DNA of 64,000 bases from Leptothoe sp034932105 (GTDB lineage Bacteria; Cyanobacteriota; Cyanobacteriia; Phormidesmidales; Phormidesmidaceae), in NCBI RefSeq assembly GCF_034932105.1, contig NZ_JAYGIG010000115.1, forward strand, positions 62,001 to 126,000, read 5' to 3'. Below are positions 32,851-42,639 of the stretch, piece by piece; the stretch's first letter is position 1; each line of letters starts with the position of its first letter. Below the pieces are notes generated by a model. It saw only the letters and a list, made by a program, of their open reading frames with translations, searched no databases and was not told the DNA's origin. A program made the position numbers and the translations under genes.

Positions 32851-33393
32851 TTGTTTTTGCTAGGAATAGCCGTTGTGGAAAGTGCAGCAAGTCAGTCAAC
32901 CTTGTTCCTAACGATGCTGTTAGGGGTGGGGTTGTTCTTTTTTATGAAGGCAGCTACGAAGGATCGTACTGAAGTGGCTGAGTTTTTAGCCGAGCAGTCG
33001 CCGGACCTATTACGTCAAAAGCTGCTCGACTATTTTCAAAATCGTGCCTATCGCTTGCTTGAGGAGTCCCCCTCAGCCGATTCTGGTGATTGGGTCAAGC
33101 TAGTGGGGCTGGTGAGGCCCAGTGTCTTTATGGCTGTTTTTCTTACTTTTTTAGCGGCCGTAGCGCTAATGTGCTTTGCCTTGGTGCTGGCCACTCTATT
33201 TAGTAACTATGGGCCTTTTTTCTTTGTCCTAGTTTTGTTATCCCCCGTGGCTGCCATTGTCTATTGGCAGCAGGCTGAACGGGAGGAGCAAGTTTCATTT
33301 CGCATTCAGCCTGCGAATGATGGCTGTAAGTTGAGCGTGCAAGGGCACCGAGATGAAATTATTCAGCTCAAGGCTAAGGCTCCTTTTAGCTAG
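32851..33393 (+). CDS. Cofactor assembly of complex C subunit B (CCB2/CCB4-like)
   Basis: This 180-residue membrane protein has an N-terminal TM (STLFLTMLLGVGLFFFMKAA), the conserved MKAATKDRTEV segment and two later TM segments (FMAVFLTFLAAVALMCFALV, GPFFFVLVLLSPVAAIVYW). This fits the cyanobacterial/chloroplast CCB family that attaches the covalent heme c' of cytochrome b6 (system IV). The start appears to be TTG 32851 because no ATG or GTG is in frame nearby. It is followed by a strong hairpin and T-rich run at 33473, and the next gene is convergent. Confidence 0.72.
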   Translation: MFLLGIAVVESAASQSTLFLTMLLGVGLFFFMKAATKDRTEVAEFLAEQSPDLLRQKLLDYFQNRAYRLLEESPSADSGDWVKLVGLVRPSVFMAVFLTFLAAVALMCFALVLATLFSNYGPFFFVLVLLSPVAAIVYWQQAEREEQVSFRIQPANDGCKLSVQGHRDEIIQLKAKAPFS

Positions 33394-33472
33394 GATTAGT
33401 ACAGAAAATTGGACTGTTGGTAGGGGGCTGTTGATGAATGCCAGACCTATAATCTGACCCATAACCTAAAAA

Positions 33473-33510
33473 GGGAGGCGCAAATGGTACGCCTCCCTGG
33501 TAATCTTTTA
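33473..33510 (+). terminator. Intrinsic terminator after the CCB gene
   Basis: GGGAGGCG (33473-33480) pairs with CGCCTCCC (33490-33497) and is followed by TGGTAATCTTTTATAGG, a T-rich tail on the plus strand. Confidence 0.7.
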
Positions 33511-33525
33511 TAGGTTTTGTTTGAA

Positions 33526-33562
33526 CAGGTTAAGTGCTACCAAGGCACTTAACCTGTCTTCT
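33526..33562. terminator. Hairpin between convergent genes, likely bidirectional terminator
   Basis: CAGGTTAAGTGC (33526-33537) pairs perfectly with GCACTTAACCTG (33545-33556) around a 7-nt loop. TCTTCTTT follows on the plus strand. It ends next to the stop of the DUF3155-like gene. Confidence 0.65.
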
Positions 33563-33871
33563 TTAGCCTAAGACCGCTTCTTCTTCTTCTTCACCAATCA
33601 AGGCGCGAAGACTGGGGAATAAGAAATGGTTCTCCTCAACATATTGAGCACCAAACAGACCCTTCTCTGCCCAAAAGTACCGGTCAGTGGTATGCTCGTT
33701 ACGTTTAACCAGTAGTACAGCGGGTGGTTGGATACCTTCAGAATGGATGAAATTACGAGCTGCTGTGACAGGCTTGTCTTCCCCACTCTCAATACTGTAT
33801 TGAGGAACTGATTCTAAGATACGACGCCCTTCAAGGCGGCGACGACTTTTACGCTTGCGTCTCCGTGCCAA
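33563..33871 (-). CDS. DUF3155-type cyanobacterial protein
   Basis: This 102-residue protein starts with a very basic stretch (MARRRKRKSRRRLEGRR) and then SVPQYSIESGEDKPVTAARN, FIHSEGIQPPAVLLVKRNEH and YFWAEKGLFGAQYVEENHFL. It ends in a poly-Glu patch. It matches the conserved cyanobacterial family annotated DUF3155. The start is TTG: the minus strand reads GGAGG, nine bases, TTG GCA CGG, and no ATG is in frame upstream. The basic N-terminus suggests nucleic-acid or ribosome contact, but no function is known. Confidence 0.8.
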   Translation of the reverse strand: MARRRKRKSRRRLEGRRILESVPQYSIESGEDKPVTAARNFIHSEGIQPPAVLLVKRNEHTTDRYFWAEKGLFGAQYVEENHFLFPSLRALIGEEEEEAVLG

Positions 33872-34156
33872 GTTTTTTTACCTCCTATGCGTAATTGGAA
33901 TAGCGAATTCGTGTATTGATAGTTACAAAACACTTGACTCAGCAAAGTATATCGGTTGTGCCTTAGATTTTCAACTTCTCTTAAAATTGTGGTGTATCTG
34001 CTGAAAGTGATTGGTGACAACCTCTTAAATAATTTCAGAAGCACAACACCCTGCATTTACCTGGCTTATCTTGATAAAATTTAAAGTTCTAAGAATTTTA
34101 TCCGGATGCAGGAAATACTCCAGTCATTTTTCCATTGACCGATTCAAGGCAACCCC

Positions 34157-35488
34157 ATGCCAGCTAGTGCCGAATTAGTAGATCTATGTCAGGCCCACCT
34201 GGAGCTATTGCGCCGCACGTTTGGCGAGGTGTCGTCTGTAATCTATCTCACCCTGGGTATGGATTCTGAGGCTGAGCCCATCTTGGTGCCGATCGCTCAG
34301 ATGTCAGAGTCTGGCGATCTCAATGATTGGCTCAATCCGAGCATTAGGCGGGGGGCTTTGCCTGCGTCGTCCATGACCATGGATGATGCTATATCATCTG
34401 GGGCCCTAGTGGCGGGGACGTTGGCCAGTCCAGACTTGGATACACCGATGGAACGGTTAGTGATGCCGTTAATGCACCAGGATATTGTTATGGGGGTATT
34501 GGTGATGCTGCGTTCGGATCGCCCCTGGCAGGCTAGTGAGCAGCAGTATTTACAAACGGTTTCGGTCAGTTTAGCGGCGGGTTGTTTTTTAGATCGGCAA
34601 AATCAGTGGTTGCATCAACGGTTAAAAACAAAGCAGGCATTGCAAGGGGAACAGTCAGAGGTTTTTCACAACCTATTGCATCAGTTTCGGAATCCTTTGA
34701 CGGCCATCGGTACATTTGGGAAACTTATGCTGCGTCGGCTTTCCCAGGATGATCCTAACTACCGGCTAGCAGACGGTATTGTGCGGGAGAGTAAACGTTT
34801 AACGGAACTGGTGACTGATTTTGATGCGGCTGTTGATGTGGGGGATGTGGATATTGCCCAGGCAGTCACACCGCCTTTATTGCCAGAAAGCTCAGAAAGT
34901 ATGGATGCTGCCACGCTGCAAAAACCGCTTCTACCGGCCCTAGGACGCTCCTTGGAGGCGATACCTCAGTTTTTGGGACAGGTGCTAGAGCCTTTGATCA
35001 CGGTCACGGCGGCGGCGGCGAGTGAGCGCCATAGACAGTTTTGGCATTCCCCCCTGGCTATTTTTTCCCGGCAGTTGGTGGTGATTGATGCCCAGGCACT
35101 CCAGGAGGTGATTGCTAATCTCCTGGACAATGCCTTTAAGTATGCGCCTGCCCAGGCTTGGGTATGGCTATTGGGGGGATTGAGTAAAGATCACTATGTG
35201 GGTATTGTCGTGGGGGATAGCGGCCCGGGCATTCCCCTAGGGGACCAGCCCCACTTATTTGAGCGCAATTACCGAGGAGTACAAGCCCAGGGCACTATTC
35301 CGGGTACGGGTTTAGGCTTAGCCATTGCCCAGGCTCTGATTACCCAAATGGGCGGGACCCTTGACCTAGTGAGTCCCCTAAGTTCTAAAGCAATTCAGTC
35401 GTCATGGGTGCCTGTGATTTTGGATCAGCCTTTGTCAATGATGGATCACGGTACGGTTTTTATTATTTGGTTGCCGACGCCTGACTAG
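34157..35488 (+). CDS. Sensor histidine kinase, Hik2/CSK-like
   Basis: This 443-residue soluble kinase has an N-terminal GAF-like domain (residues ~1-150, LIPVPIAQM-like start and LVMPLMHQDIVMGVLVMLRS). The phospho-acceptor helix is LLHQFRNPLTAIGTFGKLML (His about 175). The ATP-binding domain has the N box NLLDNAFKYAP, G1 GDSGPGIP and G2 GTGLGLAIA. The HQxRNPLTAxxTFGKL helix is the hallmark of the Hik2/chloroplast sensor kinase group, which senses redox state. I did not confirm the iron-sulfur ligands. The acceptor-to-N-box spacing is long because of an insertion around residues 240-300. No response regulator is adjacent. Confidence 0.75.
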   Translation: MPASAELVDLCQAHLELLRRTFGEVSSVIYLTLGMDSEAEPILVPIAQMSESGDLNDWLNPSIRRGALPASSMTMDDAISSGALVAGTLASPDLDTPMERLVMPLMHQDIVMGVLVMLRSDRPWQASEQQYLQTVSVSLAAGCFLDRQNQWLHQRLKTKQALQGEQSEVFHNLLHQFRNPLTAIGTFGKLMLRRLSQDDPNYRLADGIVRESKRLTELVTDFDAAVDVGDVDIAQAVTPPLLPESSESMDAATLQKPLLPALGRSLEAIPQFLGQVLEPLITVTAAAASERHRQFWHSPLAIFSRQLVVIDAQALQEVIANLLDNAFKYAPAQAWVWLLGGLSKDHYVGIVVGDSGPGIPLGDQPHLFERNYRGVQAQGTIPGTGLGLAIAQALITQMGGTLDLVSPLSSKAIQSSWVPVILDQPLSMMDHGTVFIIWLPTPD

Positions 35489-35501
35489 ATCCTGACTAGA
35501 T

Positions 35502-36983
35502 TCAGCTGGATTGGTTGCTGCTGGGTTTGACCCCTGAGGAACGTACTGACATGACTCGCTTCAGGGCATCAAACCAAAAACTTGAACCCATGGAAACAGC
35601 GACCCCGGTGACTAACCAGCCTAACCAGTGGCGGGGTATGGGTAGGGGCCAGTCAGCTTCTAGAACAGCTTGGGTGGCCAGGAGTTTAGGAGAGCGTCCG
35701 ATGGGAAGGGAATAGTCTGACAGGGTGGTCTGCACCGCATCCCCCAGGGATTGAAGATCTTGGCTCAGGGATTCGGTATTAATGGGGCCGCTATCGCTAG
35801 AGGGGGACACCATGCTTTCTAGGGATACTTGGTCAATGCTTTGGAGCACACTATTGCGTACGGCCTGATCTACGGTGAGTCGGTTGGCCATGTAAAAAGT
35901 ATCGGCATTCACCAGTGCGGCAATGGTCACCCCTAGCAAAATAGCGACTATTTTTGAATTTCGTCGGTAAACGCCACTGGCTCGATCCATGCCTCGGTCG
36001 TACCATTGTTCTAATTCGGTTTGGAACAGCCGTAGCTGATTGTCTGCACCTTGGGCTTTGCTGCTGACGCGCTCAGCTAATAGGGTAAGACTTTCTTGGA
36101 GTTGTACCGGTAGCTTCCCTTCAAGACTTTGCCGGAGGGAGGCCAGTTCTCCTGAGCTGCGATCGCTAGAATGCGTTAGTAGGGTCAACAGCTCTTTGAG
36201 GGTAGGTTGCAGCTGCCGTACCAGTCCCTCTGAGGCGTCCATGCCGCTGGCTATTTGCGATCGCAAATAGCCCAACCGCCGCACAAACGCCTGGGTTGCC
36301 CCATAACTTTCAGGTAAAATCTGCGCCCCTTGATCCGTAAAATGATCTAACTCTGCCATGACCCGATCGGCAATTTGAGCCAGATCGGTACGCCCGGCCC
36401 GATAATCCAAAAATATTCTTTCTAGGGATGCTTCCAGGTTGCGCAACTCCACATCCAGCAATGCTCCATCGCCGATGGCCGCCCGCAGTGTGTGGAGGGT
36501 ATCCCCCAAAGGCAGCATAATCCGCTCCTGGAGTAATCGCTTCAGGCGGGTTTCCACCACTGATTTCTGTAGTCCCTCCAACTGCAACGTTTCCAACAGC
36601 GTCGTGGCAAATGCTTCTGACGGAATATAGGAAGGACCCGAGGTTTGCGCCCCAAATACATTGCGGGTACGACTGACCAATCGATAGATCAAGCCAACGC
36701 CATGGAGAACCCCGCGGGCCGAGCGAGCAATGACCCCCTGGGCTTCATAATTTAAGTCACGCACCATAGGGCTGGCATATAGACTATCTGCTAATACACG
36801 GGCCGCTCGGGCATCGGTAGATTGTCCCCCAGCCAACAGCTGCTCAATCGAATACTTGAGATGTTCAGCTCTCCACTGCAGTAAAGTACCAACGATTTCC
36901 TGCGCTTCGCTAGCAATCAAACCCAAGGCCATATATACAAACATCAGCCCGAGGGCAACATCTAAAACTACTGGCAACCCCAT
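35502..36983 (-). CDS. Hypothetical membrane protein with three TM segments
   Basis: This 493-residue protein has an N-terminal TM segment (VALGLMFVYMALGLIASEAQ, residues ~9-28). A long, largely helical part runs to ~350, with a DALxTLRAAIGDGALLDVEL-like segment. A second TM (IVAILLGVTIAALVNADTFY) and a C-terminal TM (WLGWLVTGVAVSMGSSFWFD) follow. It resembles bacterial membrane proteins with no assigned role. It is convergent with the kinase gene, with 13 bp between stops. Confidence 0.65.
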   Translation of the reverse strand: MGLPVVLDVALGLMFVYMALGLIASEAQEIVGTLLQWRAEHLKYSIEQLLAGGQSTDARAARVLADSLYASPMVRDLNYEAQGVIARSARGVLHGVGLIYRLVSRTRNVFGAQTSGPSYIPSEAFATTLLETLQLEGLQKSVVETRLKRLLQERIMLPLGDTLHTLRAAIGDGALLDVELRNLEASLERIFLDYRAGRTDLAQIADRVMAELDHFTDQGAQILPESYGATQAFVRRLGYLRSQIASGMDASEGLVRQLQPTLKELLTLLTHSSDRSSGELASLRQSLEGKLPVQLQESLTLLAERVSSKAQGADNQLRLFQTELEQWYDRGMDRASGVYRRNSKIVAILLGVTIAALVNADTFYMANRLTVDQAVRNSVLQSIDQVSLESMVSPSSDSGPINTESLSQDLQSLGDAVQTTLSDYSLPIGRSPKLLATQAVLEADWPLPIPRHWLGWLVTGVAVSMGSSFWFDALKRVMSVRSSGVKPSSNQSS

Positions 36984-37042
36984 AATATTTCTGAATTAAA
37001 GCTAAGAATTCAGTCGATTAACCCTGACATAGTAACTATTGT

Positions 37043-37477
37043 CTACCCATCAAGGTCGTTATCATCGTCGCTATCTCCGACGTTATCATCATCGCTATCG
37101 CCATCGACATTAAGCTGCTTTAAGCGAATGTGCTTGCGGCCAAGGGAGATTTCAAACTCATCTCCGGGCTTTAAACCCATCTGCTTTGTGTAGGCAGCAC
37201 CAATTAATAAATTACCGTTAGATTGCACCGTAATGCGATAGCTCGCACTGCGACCCCCTCGACCATTACCTGTTTGAATACTGTCTAATTGAATACCTTC
37301 GGCATCAATCAGCGCATTCATAAATTTCATCATGTTCACACGGACAACATCATTTTTTGTCAACGTGTAATAGCCACAGGCTTTGGCCTTTTCCTCTCTA
37401 GAGAGATGCTCTAAGTCTTTAACTTTCTTGAGTAGTGTTTTCCCAGTTAATGGATTTGAATTTGACGGTTTAGCCAT
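37043..37477 (-). CDS. cyAbrB-family transcriptional regulator
   Basis: This 144-residue protein has PLTGKTLLKKVKDLEHLSRE, KAKACGYYTLTKNDVVRVNM and a C-terminal AbrB-like half with YRITVQSNGNLLIGAAYTKQ and GLKPGDEFEISLGRKHIRLK. This is the cyAbrB layout, found in all cyanobacteria, whose members control carbon and nitrogen genes together with NtcA. The extreme C-terminus has repeated acidic GDSDDDN units. I cannot separate cyAbrB1 from cyAbrB2 with certainty. A long AT-rich region follows to the divergent Rrf2 gene. Confidence 0.88.
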   Translation of the reverse strand: MAKPSNSNPLTGKTLLKKVKDLEHLSREEKAKACGYYTLTKNDVVRVNMMKFMNALIDAEGIQLDSIQTGNGRGGRSASYRITVQSNGNLLIGAAYTKQMGLKPGDEFEISLGRKHIRLKQLNVDGDSDDDNVGDSDDDNDLDG

Positions 37478-37756
37478 TCACCCACATCTCTAACATGAAC
37501 ACATTAAGTAAACAGATAACGAGCAGAATCATACCTGATTGAAATACGTTTATGCACGCTGTTTGAATTTATTTTTTGATAATTACATTAAGAGTTGATT
37601 GAACGATTGATTTATTGAGAAAATTCCTAAAAGTCTAATTATTATGGCAGCTTCTGATGTTCATTTTCTCTGATTCTCTCCGGCCTATTCTATTGACTCC
37701 AGGCTAAATTCAGCCTTTTTCTAAACCTCAAACTTGGCTGAGTATCTGCCCTAACC

Positions 37757-38188
37757 ATGAAACTTACAACTCGAGGACATTACAGTGTAAAAGCCATGCT
37801 CGATCTGAGTTTGCAACCCCATTTAGCATCGGTCAAACTGATTTCCCAACGGCAAAATTTACCTGCGCCTTATTTAGAAAAACTGCTCATTCAACTCCGT
37901 CGAGCCGGGTTAGTCGAATCGGTTCGAGGGGCACAGGGGGGCTATCGCCTCGCCAAAACTCCCGATCAAATTTCCCTGGGCCAAATTTTAGACGCCGTAG
38001 GAGAACCCATTAATCCTTTGGACTTGATTGCCCCAGAAAAAGCCGAAGATTGGGTCACCTTTACCCTATGGCGGCGACTCCAGGAAAATTTACGGGAGGT
38101 GCTGTATGGCATCTCCCTAGAAGAGCTCTATTACGATGCCCGCAGTTGGCAAGCGGCCCAAGGGGAAAACACAAATTTCATGGTTTAG
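37757..38188 (+). CDS. Rrf2-family transcriptional regulator without cluster cysteines
   Basis: This 143-residue protein has the family start MKLTTRGHYSVKAMLDLSLQ. The winged helix is ISQRQNLPAPYLEKLLIQLR, with the wing VRGAQGGYRLAKTPDQISLG. It contains no cysteine, so it cannot hold the IscR-type iron-sulfur cluster and would sense something else or nothing. The cyanobacterial Rrf2 group is of this type. It lies 56 bp upstream of pyrR on the same strand. Confidence 0.85.
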   Translation: MKLTTRGHYSVKAMLDLSLQPHLASVKLISQRQNLPAPYLEKLLIQLRRAGLVESVRGAQGGYRLAKTPDQISLGQILDAVGEPINPLDLIAPEKAEDWVTFTLWRRLQENLREVLYGISLEELYYDARSWQAAQGENTNFMV

Positions 38189-38244
38189 GGCTTGCTAAGG
38201 GTGGACTCTTCGTTATGGTTAATAAATAGCTTCTCGCCTTAACC

Positions 38245-38784
38245 ATGGCTAATCAGGTAGTTGAAATTCTCTCTGCAGATGCGATTCGCCGTACCCTCAA
38301 TCGTTTGGCCTCTGAAATTATTGAACGGACTGACGACCTAGCAGATCTGGTGCTTGTCGGCATCCACACTCGTGGTGTACCCCTAGCCCATACCCTAGCC
38401 CAGCAAATGGAACGGCTGGAGGGTACAACCATACCGGTGGGGGAACTGGATATTACGTTTTATCGAGACGATCTGGATAAAATCGGCACTCGCACTCCGG
38501 CTAAAAGTGTGATGCCCTGCGATCTGACCGATAAAAAAGTGGTGCTGGTGGACGATGTTATCTTTAGTGGCCGCACGATTCGGGCCGCCCTTAATGCGGT
38601 GATCGACTACGGTCGTCCCAATTTAATCCGTCTGGCTGTGCTGATCGATCGCGGCCATCGACAGCTCCCGATTCATCCCGACTTTATTGGCAAATCCCTG
38701 CCCACTGCCCGAGAGGAATTGGTTAATGTTCAACTCATGCCAGCGGACCAGAAGGATACGGTGGAACTATTGAAGGGTCTGTAA
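38245..38784 (+). CDS. pyrR: Bifunctional PyrR: pyrimidine regulator / uracil phosphoribosyltransferase
   Basis: This 179-residue protein has the PRPP-binding loop KVVLVDDVIFSGRTIRAALN (residues ~97-116), the family start IRRTLNRLASEIIERTD, ITFYRDDLDKIGTRTPAKS and the ending IDRGHRQLPIHPDFIGK. In Bacillus it binds pyr mRNA and causes attenuation; it also makes UMP from uracil and PRPP. Cyanobacterial members may retain only the transferase. No pyr genes are adjacent. Confidence 0.93.
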   Translation: MANQVVEILSADAIRRTLNRLASEIIERTDDLADLVLVGIHTRGVPLAHTLAQQMERLEGTTIPVGELDITFYRDDLDKIGTRTPAKSVMPCDLTDKKVVLVDDVIFSGRTIRAALNAVIDYGRPNLIRLAVLIDRGHRQLPIHPDFIGKSLPTAREELVNVQLMPADQKDTVELLKGL

Positions 38785-38833
38785 GAGGCCTTTTTGTCCC
38801 TTTTCTGGACCCTTTCTGGATCGGTTAGGCCCG

Positions 38834-40129
38834 TTATCTGGCTGGGTTAAGCCAGTGGCTGGGGACCCATTCTGGGGGATATAGCCCCAGCCATGCCAAA
38901 TTTTGGGTGTAGTAGGCCGAATCGCCATCCCAAAAACCATTGGGATCTGCCAGGGTAAGTTGGTTGGCTCGAATCGATTCTGCTACCTCTGCATCTAGAT
39001 AGCGTAGGGCCTGGTACACCATGGCGTACTGGGATGTGGCTCCGTAATCCACCATAGCCTGACCGGCCAAGTCGATTTGGGCTGGCAGCTGCTGGGACGC
39101 TTGCCACTGCTCCACTAGGGCCGGGAGATGATCGTTTAGGTAGTGACCGGCTGGGACCGAGTTGAACCAGGCTAGGTCGAGGGCCACGCGCCACCAGACG
39201 CGATAGGCATCAAAGCCATAGATACTTTTGTGCGGAGCTGTGGCGGGCAACGGCCGATAGTGGGGAGCTTCACGGTGGAGTAAAACCCAATCGCTCGGTA
39301 GTCCCAACTCCGATAGGGGAGCGCTAGCTTCCAGCATGCTGTAACTGGTGTTCACTAGCTCTAGCCAGTCGTGCTGTTGATCTACCTGGGCAAATAGTCG
39401 AAAGGCATAGGGGGCCATGTAGGACGGATTTAATTGCCAGGTGTCCGGTGTTGGGTGGAAAGCCTCTGGGGGGCCAGGTAATAGGTAACGACCGGAGAGG
39501 TCGTCCTGCAACGAAATATCGGCTGTGGAGAATTCCCAAATGTCCTTAAGTTTGGTTTTGGCTAAGGTCAAATAGGCTGTTTTTTTCCAATGACGGGCCG
39601 CCATAATCAGGGCCGTGGCGGCGTCGATATCGGCATCGGTGGCAAAATTTTGATCTAAAATTCCCCATTTTTTGGCATCCCCCGGAGCCGCATCCGGTCC
39701 CCACTTCCAGGCCCATAGATGATCCAGCAGCTCCCCGTCATCATCGCGCCGGGCCAGGTTCTGTTCCCCCCAGGTGAGGACCTGGTCAAAGGTGTTGGCA
39801 TCATCAATCAGTAATGCCCGCAGCATGGCATAGGCTTGCCCTTCGGAGGTGGTGCGCTGGTCATCGTTTTCCCAATCAATTACCCGGCCGTCGGCTTGAA
39901 TAAAGCGCTCGCGATAGCGCTGCCAGGTGGTTTCAAAAAAGGACTGATCCGCTGTGGAGTCTGCCACCGCTAAGGTAATAGTGGACGGCATTTGGGAGGG
40001 TAGCTCATAGGCGGCTTCTGACTGTACAGGGAGCAAGAAGCAACTCGTGATGGCAACATGTATCAGCACTCCCAGTAGCAAAAAGCAACTCCAGCGCCGT
40101 ATCTGTTTATAAAACATGCTTGACGTCAT
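38834..40129 (-). CDS. Glycoside hydrolase family 8 (endoglucanase-like)
   Basis: From ATG 40129 (AAGGAT eight bp upstream on the minus strand) the product has about 431 residues. It starts with a hydrophobic signal/anchor (SCFLLLGVLIHVAITSCFLL). The catalytic domain has RVIDWENDDQRTTSEGQAYA, in which the Glu of TSEGQ is the general acid, and later ATDADIDAATALIMAARHWK with the catalytic Asp region. Family 8 enzymes cut beta-1,4-glucans and occur beside bacterial cellulose synthases (BcsZ). Here the neighbours are a TPR protein and a beta-barrel protein, consistent with exopolysaccharide secretion, but no synthase is in the window. Confidence 0.85.
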   Translation of the reverse strand: MTSSMFYKQIRRWSCFLLLGVLIHVAITSCFLLPVQSEAAYELPSQMPSTITLAVADSTADQSFFETTWQRYRERFIQADGRVIDWENDDQRTTSEGQAYAMLRALLIDDANTFDQVLTWGEQNLARRDDDGELLDHLWAWKWGPDAAPGDAKKWGILDQNFATDADIDAATALIMAARHWKKTAYLTLAKTKLKDIWEFSTADISLQDDLSGRYLLPGPPEAFHPTPDTWQLNPSYMAPYAFRLFAQVDQQHDWLELVNTSYSMLEASAPLSELGLPSDWVLLHREAPHYRPLPATAPHKSIYGFDAYRVWWRVALDLAWFNSVPAGHYLNDHLPALVEQWQASQQLPAQIDLAGQAMVDYGATSQYAMVYQALRYLDAEVAESIRANQLTLADPNGFWDGDSAYYTQNLAWLGLYPPEWVPSHWLNPAR

Positions 40130-40332
40130 GGGTATTGATCCTTTTGTCTGACCACTTGTTTGGCCGATGGCTGTAGTTACTGTCCTAAGGTATGGCAAAA
40201 ACTGCCTACCCTATTGTTTTAGAAAGTAACCCAGACAATGGGCTAAGGCTTTGTGCCACTATCCTTACCTATAGCCTTAGCCCCATGCCACTCCACTGGT
40301 TTCCGCTGGTTTCTGCTAGTTGCCCTGATGGG

Positions 40333-42594
40333 TTAATAACGCTCCCACACGGGTTGAAAACCTCTATGGAGTAAAAGGCTTTCCTTAATCAGTCTTTCTT
40401 GTCGCTCTAAGCCAATACTGGCAGGCACTCGGCTCTGGAGTGCATTGATTTCTTCTAGGGCCTGTAACGGTCGATCGCGGGCTACGGTCAAACTGATGGA
40501 TGCCTGACGTAGGTTGAGGTCATCGGGGGCGATCTCAATGGCCTGATCGTACAGACGGCGTGCTTCTTGGTAACGCAGCTGTTGAAACCGTACACCGGCT
40601 AGGCCGACAATGGCATCAAACTGCTCAGGATTGCGCTCTAGCAGCGTTTCGTAAGCCCTAGAGGCGGTGGTCAGCCGACCCGTATCCTGGGCGATTTGCC
40701 CCTGGAGCAGGTAAACCTCGGGCGCGTCGGGATTGTCTGCCACTAGTGCCGCCGCCGCTTCATTGGCCGCATCTGGGTCGGTCATGGCCAGGACTTGAAT
40801 TTGCCGCTGACGAATGAGCAGCGAACTGGGATTGCTCACCAAAAGAGAGGCATAGAGGTCGCTGCGGGCCGGGTCCGCCGGTAGGGCTCCCACCAGGCTA
40901 TAAAGCTCGGGGGGATTCTCGTTGGCTGGGTGGCTGGCCAACCATTGATCCAGCACAGACTCCGCCGTTTCCACTGAAATAAATTTACCTTGGTAGGCCA
41001 AACTGGTCTGGCCCAGGATTTTAGTATCGTTGCCAGGGTTCAGGGCAATGATGTCTTCATATAGTTCCAGGGCTTCTGCATAGCGCCCTTGCCCCTGATA
41101 GATGCCGGCCAGTCCCTGGAGGGCACCGGTTACCACTTCATCATTGCTGGTGGGGTCATTGATTAACTGCTGATAGATGGCGATACTGGTGTCAATATCA
41201 TCCTGGCGGCGGGCTTGTTCCGCTTGAAACAAGAGCACAGCCGGATCGTTGCCGGCATAGAGCTGCAGCTGTTCTTGGGCCAGCTCTAGTTTGTTTTGCT
41301 GGAGATAAATCTGACCTAGACGGTAGTGGAGAAAGGGCTCCGCTGAGGTGGCCGCCAGTACATCCTGATAAAACGGCACCAGTTCCGTATCCGGCGGATC
41401 AAGCCTGGCCAGGCTGGTGGCAATATACTGCAGCTGGGTGGGGTTCTCGGGTAGGGTGATGCTGAAGAGGCGCTGTCTTAGTTCCGGGGCTGAAATTTGG
41501 GCCAGTTGCCGTTCCCAAATGCTGGCCTGGACATAGAGACTGATGTCATCGGGATACTGGGCCGCTAGCTGTTGGTAGGTTGCTAGGGTGGTGGCCCGAC
41601 TGCGGGGGTAAACACTCAGGGCATCGGCCGCTTCACGGGCTGTGCCAACGGTCAGTCTAGAGCTCGTCAGTATGCTTTCATAGGCAGCGATGGCGCGGGT
41701 CTGGACCTCGGGGGCATCGGTATAAAGACTCATTCCCCTGAGGGCGCGGGCCACCACCAAAGGCTGGTCTGTAATGGTGTCCAGGAGGGCCAGTCCCCTC
41801 TCATACTGACGGTTGGCGGCATAGGAGGTGGCTAATTCTGCCTTTAGCTGGGCCTGCTCGGTGGCGTCCCCATTGGCATTGAGGAAAGGTTGTAGCACAT
41901 CAATGGCGGCTGCGGGGTTACCCTGCTGCCGCAGGGCAAAGCTGTAGGCTTGGGCCTCGTAGATCTTGAGGGTTTGCCCGGCGCTGATATAGTTTTCAAA
42001 TAGCTCGACGGATTGGGCGGAGCGTCCGCCATAGGCAAACACTTGGGCCGCTCCGATTTGGGTGGCGGTGGTGTGGGGTTGTGCTAGGGCCACATCGTAG
42101 TCAGCCACGGCCTCAATCAGACGACCTTCGTAGAATAGGAGCAGGGCGCGTTGCGATCGCACCTCTCCATTCTCTCCATAGCCCGGTTGTGCCAGCAGCG
42201 TTGTCAGGGCATCAATGCCAACGCTGCGCCACTCTGGCCGATAGCTACCCAACAAACCCAAGGTTTCCAGAGCTTCAACATTCGTTGGCTCTAGCACCGT
42301 CAGCCGTCGAAACGCCTCAAAGGCATTGGCATCCTGTCCTAGTTTTAAATAGGACCGGGCCAACCCCAGCTGGGCCAGGCCAGAATCAGGATACCGCTGC
42401 ACCGCCTGCAAAAACTTATCTAGGGCCGGGTCAATCCAACCCTTTTCAAACAGTGCATAACCCTCTCGTACCAGCGTTGGCTGATTATCTAGATTGGGTA
42501 GCTGAGCCCGGACTGGCTGGGCCAGAAGTAGGGGAGTAGCGGCTAAGAGGTTGAAGCTGAGACATAGACCCAGCGTGCGACGATACCAGTTCAT
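40333..42594 (-). CDS. Large secreted/periplasmic tetratricopeptide-repeat protein
   Basis: This 753-residue protein has a signal sequence (LGLCLSFNLLAATPLLLAQPVRA) and then TPR units along its length (for example FEKGWIDPALDKFLQAVQRY, EALELYEDIIALNPGN, TASRAYETLLERNPEQF, QEARRLYDQAIEIAPDD). TPR proteins of this size with GH8 and an outer-membrane barrel resemble the periplasmic scaffold part of polysaccharide export systems such as BcsC or PgaA. The C-terminus has no barrel; that role may be played by the protein at 42859-44295. It starts at ATG 42594, 46 bp from a palindromic 21-bp tandem array that forms its leader region. Confidence 0.8.
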   Translation of the reverse strand: MNWYRRTLGLCLSFNLLAATPLLLAQPVRAQLPNLDNQPTLVREGYALFEKGWIDPALDKFLQAVQRYPDSGLAQLGLARSYLKLGQDANAFEAFRRLTVLEPTNVEALETLGLLGSYRPEWRSVGIDALTTLLAQPGYGENGEVRSQRALLLFYEGRLIEAVADYDVALAQPHTTATQIGAAQVFAYGGRSAQSVELFENYISAGQTLKIYEAQAYSFALRQQGNPAAAIDVLQPFLNANGDATEQAQLKAELATSYAANRQYERGLALLDTITDQPLVVARALRGMSLYTDAPEVQTRAIAAYESILTSSRLTVGTAREAADALSVYPRSRATTLATYQQLAAQYPDDISLYVQASIWERQLAQISAPELRQRLFSITLPENPTQLQYIATSLARLDPPDTELVPFYQDVLAATSAEPFLHYRLGQIYLQQNKLELAQEQLQLYAGNDPAVLLFQAEQARRQDDIDTSIAIYQQLINDPTSNDEVVTGALQGLAGIYQGQGRYAEALELYEDIIALNPGNDTKILGQTSLAYQGKFISVETAESVLDQWLASHPANENPPELYSLVGALPADPARSDLYASLLVSNPSSLLIRQRQIQVLAMTDPDAANEAAAALVADNPDAPEVYLLQGQIAQDTGRLTTASRAYETLLERNPEQFDAIVGLAGVRFQQLRYQEARRLYDQAIEIAPDDLNLRQASISLTVARDRPLQALEEINALQSRVPASIGLERQERLIKESLLLHRGFQPVWERY

Positions 42595-42639
42595 AACAAT
42601 ATGGTTTTAGTTTTTATATCGAGCAATGGGGAGGGTGGG

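Noticed and set aside
33814..34056. 80-codon minus-strand frame upstream of the DUF3155-like gene
   Set aside because: It overlaps the start of the DUF3155-like gene in another frame and runs through its promoter region.
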